DNA from: Bifidobacterium asteroides DSM 20089
GTDB lineage: Bacteria; Actinomycetota; Actinomycetes; Actinomycetales; Bifidobacteriaceae
DNA length: 64,000 nt
Assembly: GCF_002715865.1 (NCBI RefSeq)
Contig: NZ_CP017696.1
Span: forward strand, 1,116,001 to 1,180,000
Direction: 5' to 3'
Position numbers and translations under genes: made by a program. Shown here piece after piece: positions 63,992 through 64,000 of the stretch. Position 1 is the stretch's first letter. Each line of letters opens with the position of its first letter. The notes below the pieces were generated by a model, which saw nothing but the letters and a program-made list of their open reading frames with translations, was not told the DNA's origin and made no database searches.

Positions 63992-64000
63992 TCCCTCCAG

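Overview
This is a high-G+C actinobacterial chromosome segment. The protein families and gene order (argCJBDFRGH, pheST, lpd next to glnA, a long ligA, IS1249-type insertion sequence) fit Bifidobacterium. An Fe/Mn superoxide dismutase, which most gut bifidobacteria lack, points to the insect-gut (B. asteroides-like) branch. The species is my inference, because no rRNA gene lies in the window.

Layout. 1-22.6 kb is an accessory, partly decayed region. It holds a ParB-like gene cut by the window edge, an IS1249-type element with doubled left terminus and a probably dead transposase, an ABC-ATPase relic, and a pair of half-size ABC exporters diverging from an AraC regulator. After these come an aldo/keto-reductase relic, an AT-rich MFS gene, a membrane-anchored XRE regulator, and a toxin-like relic. 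Next is an intact nucleoside module (nucleoside hydrolase, MFS transporter, LacI regulator) behind a clear promoter with operator-like repeats. The remainder is two copies of a small basic protein gene (one wrecked, with a 19-G tract), a lone 310-residue protein that may be RexA-like, and a frameshifted phage-type zinc-ribbon/HTH relic. The region stops at a tRNA-Arg(ACG) gene whose 3' end faces it, the usual arrangement for an integration hot spot.

22.6-64 kb is ordinary backbone with tight operons: tlyA/HAD/RG-rich TPR protein, tyrS, the complete arginine operon argCJBDFRGH behind ARG-box-like palindromes, pheST with a SpoU methylase, sod, and a TPP-riboswitch-controlled ECF transporter in which both ATPases and the T component are one polypeptide. 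It continues with a dipeptidase, lpd, glnA, an MFS transporter, mrp, ligA and a large TPR protein. Many of these genes overlap by 1-14 bases or sit within a few bases of each other, so they are probably translationally coupled.

The most interesting unknown is the lone 310-residue gene at 20.2-21.1 kb, a candidate phage-exclusion protein. Next are the G-tract duplicate of the small basic protein, the AraC/ABC-exporter unit that resembles siderophore import systems, and the fused thiamine-type ECF transporter.
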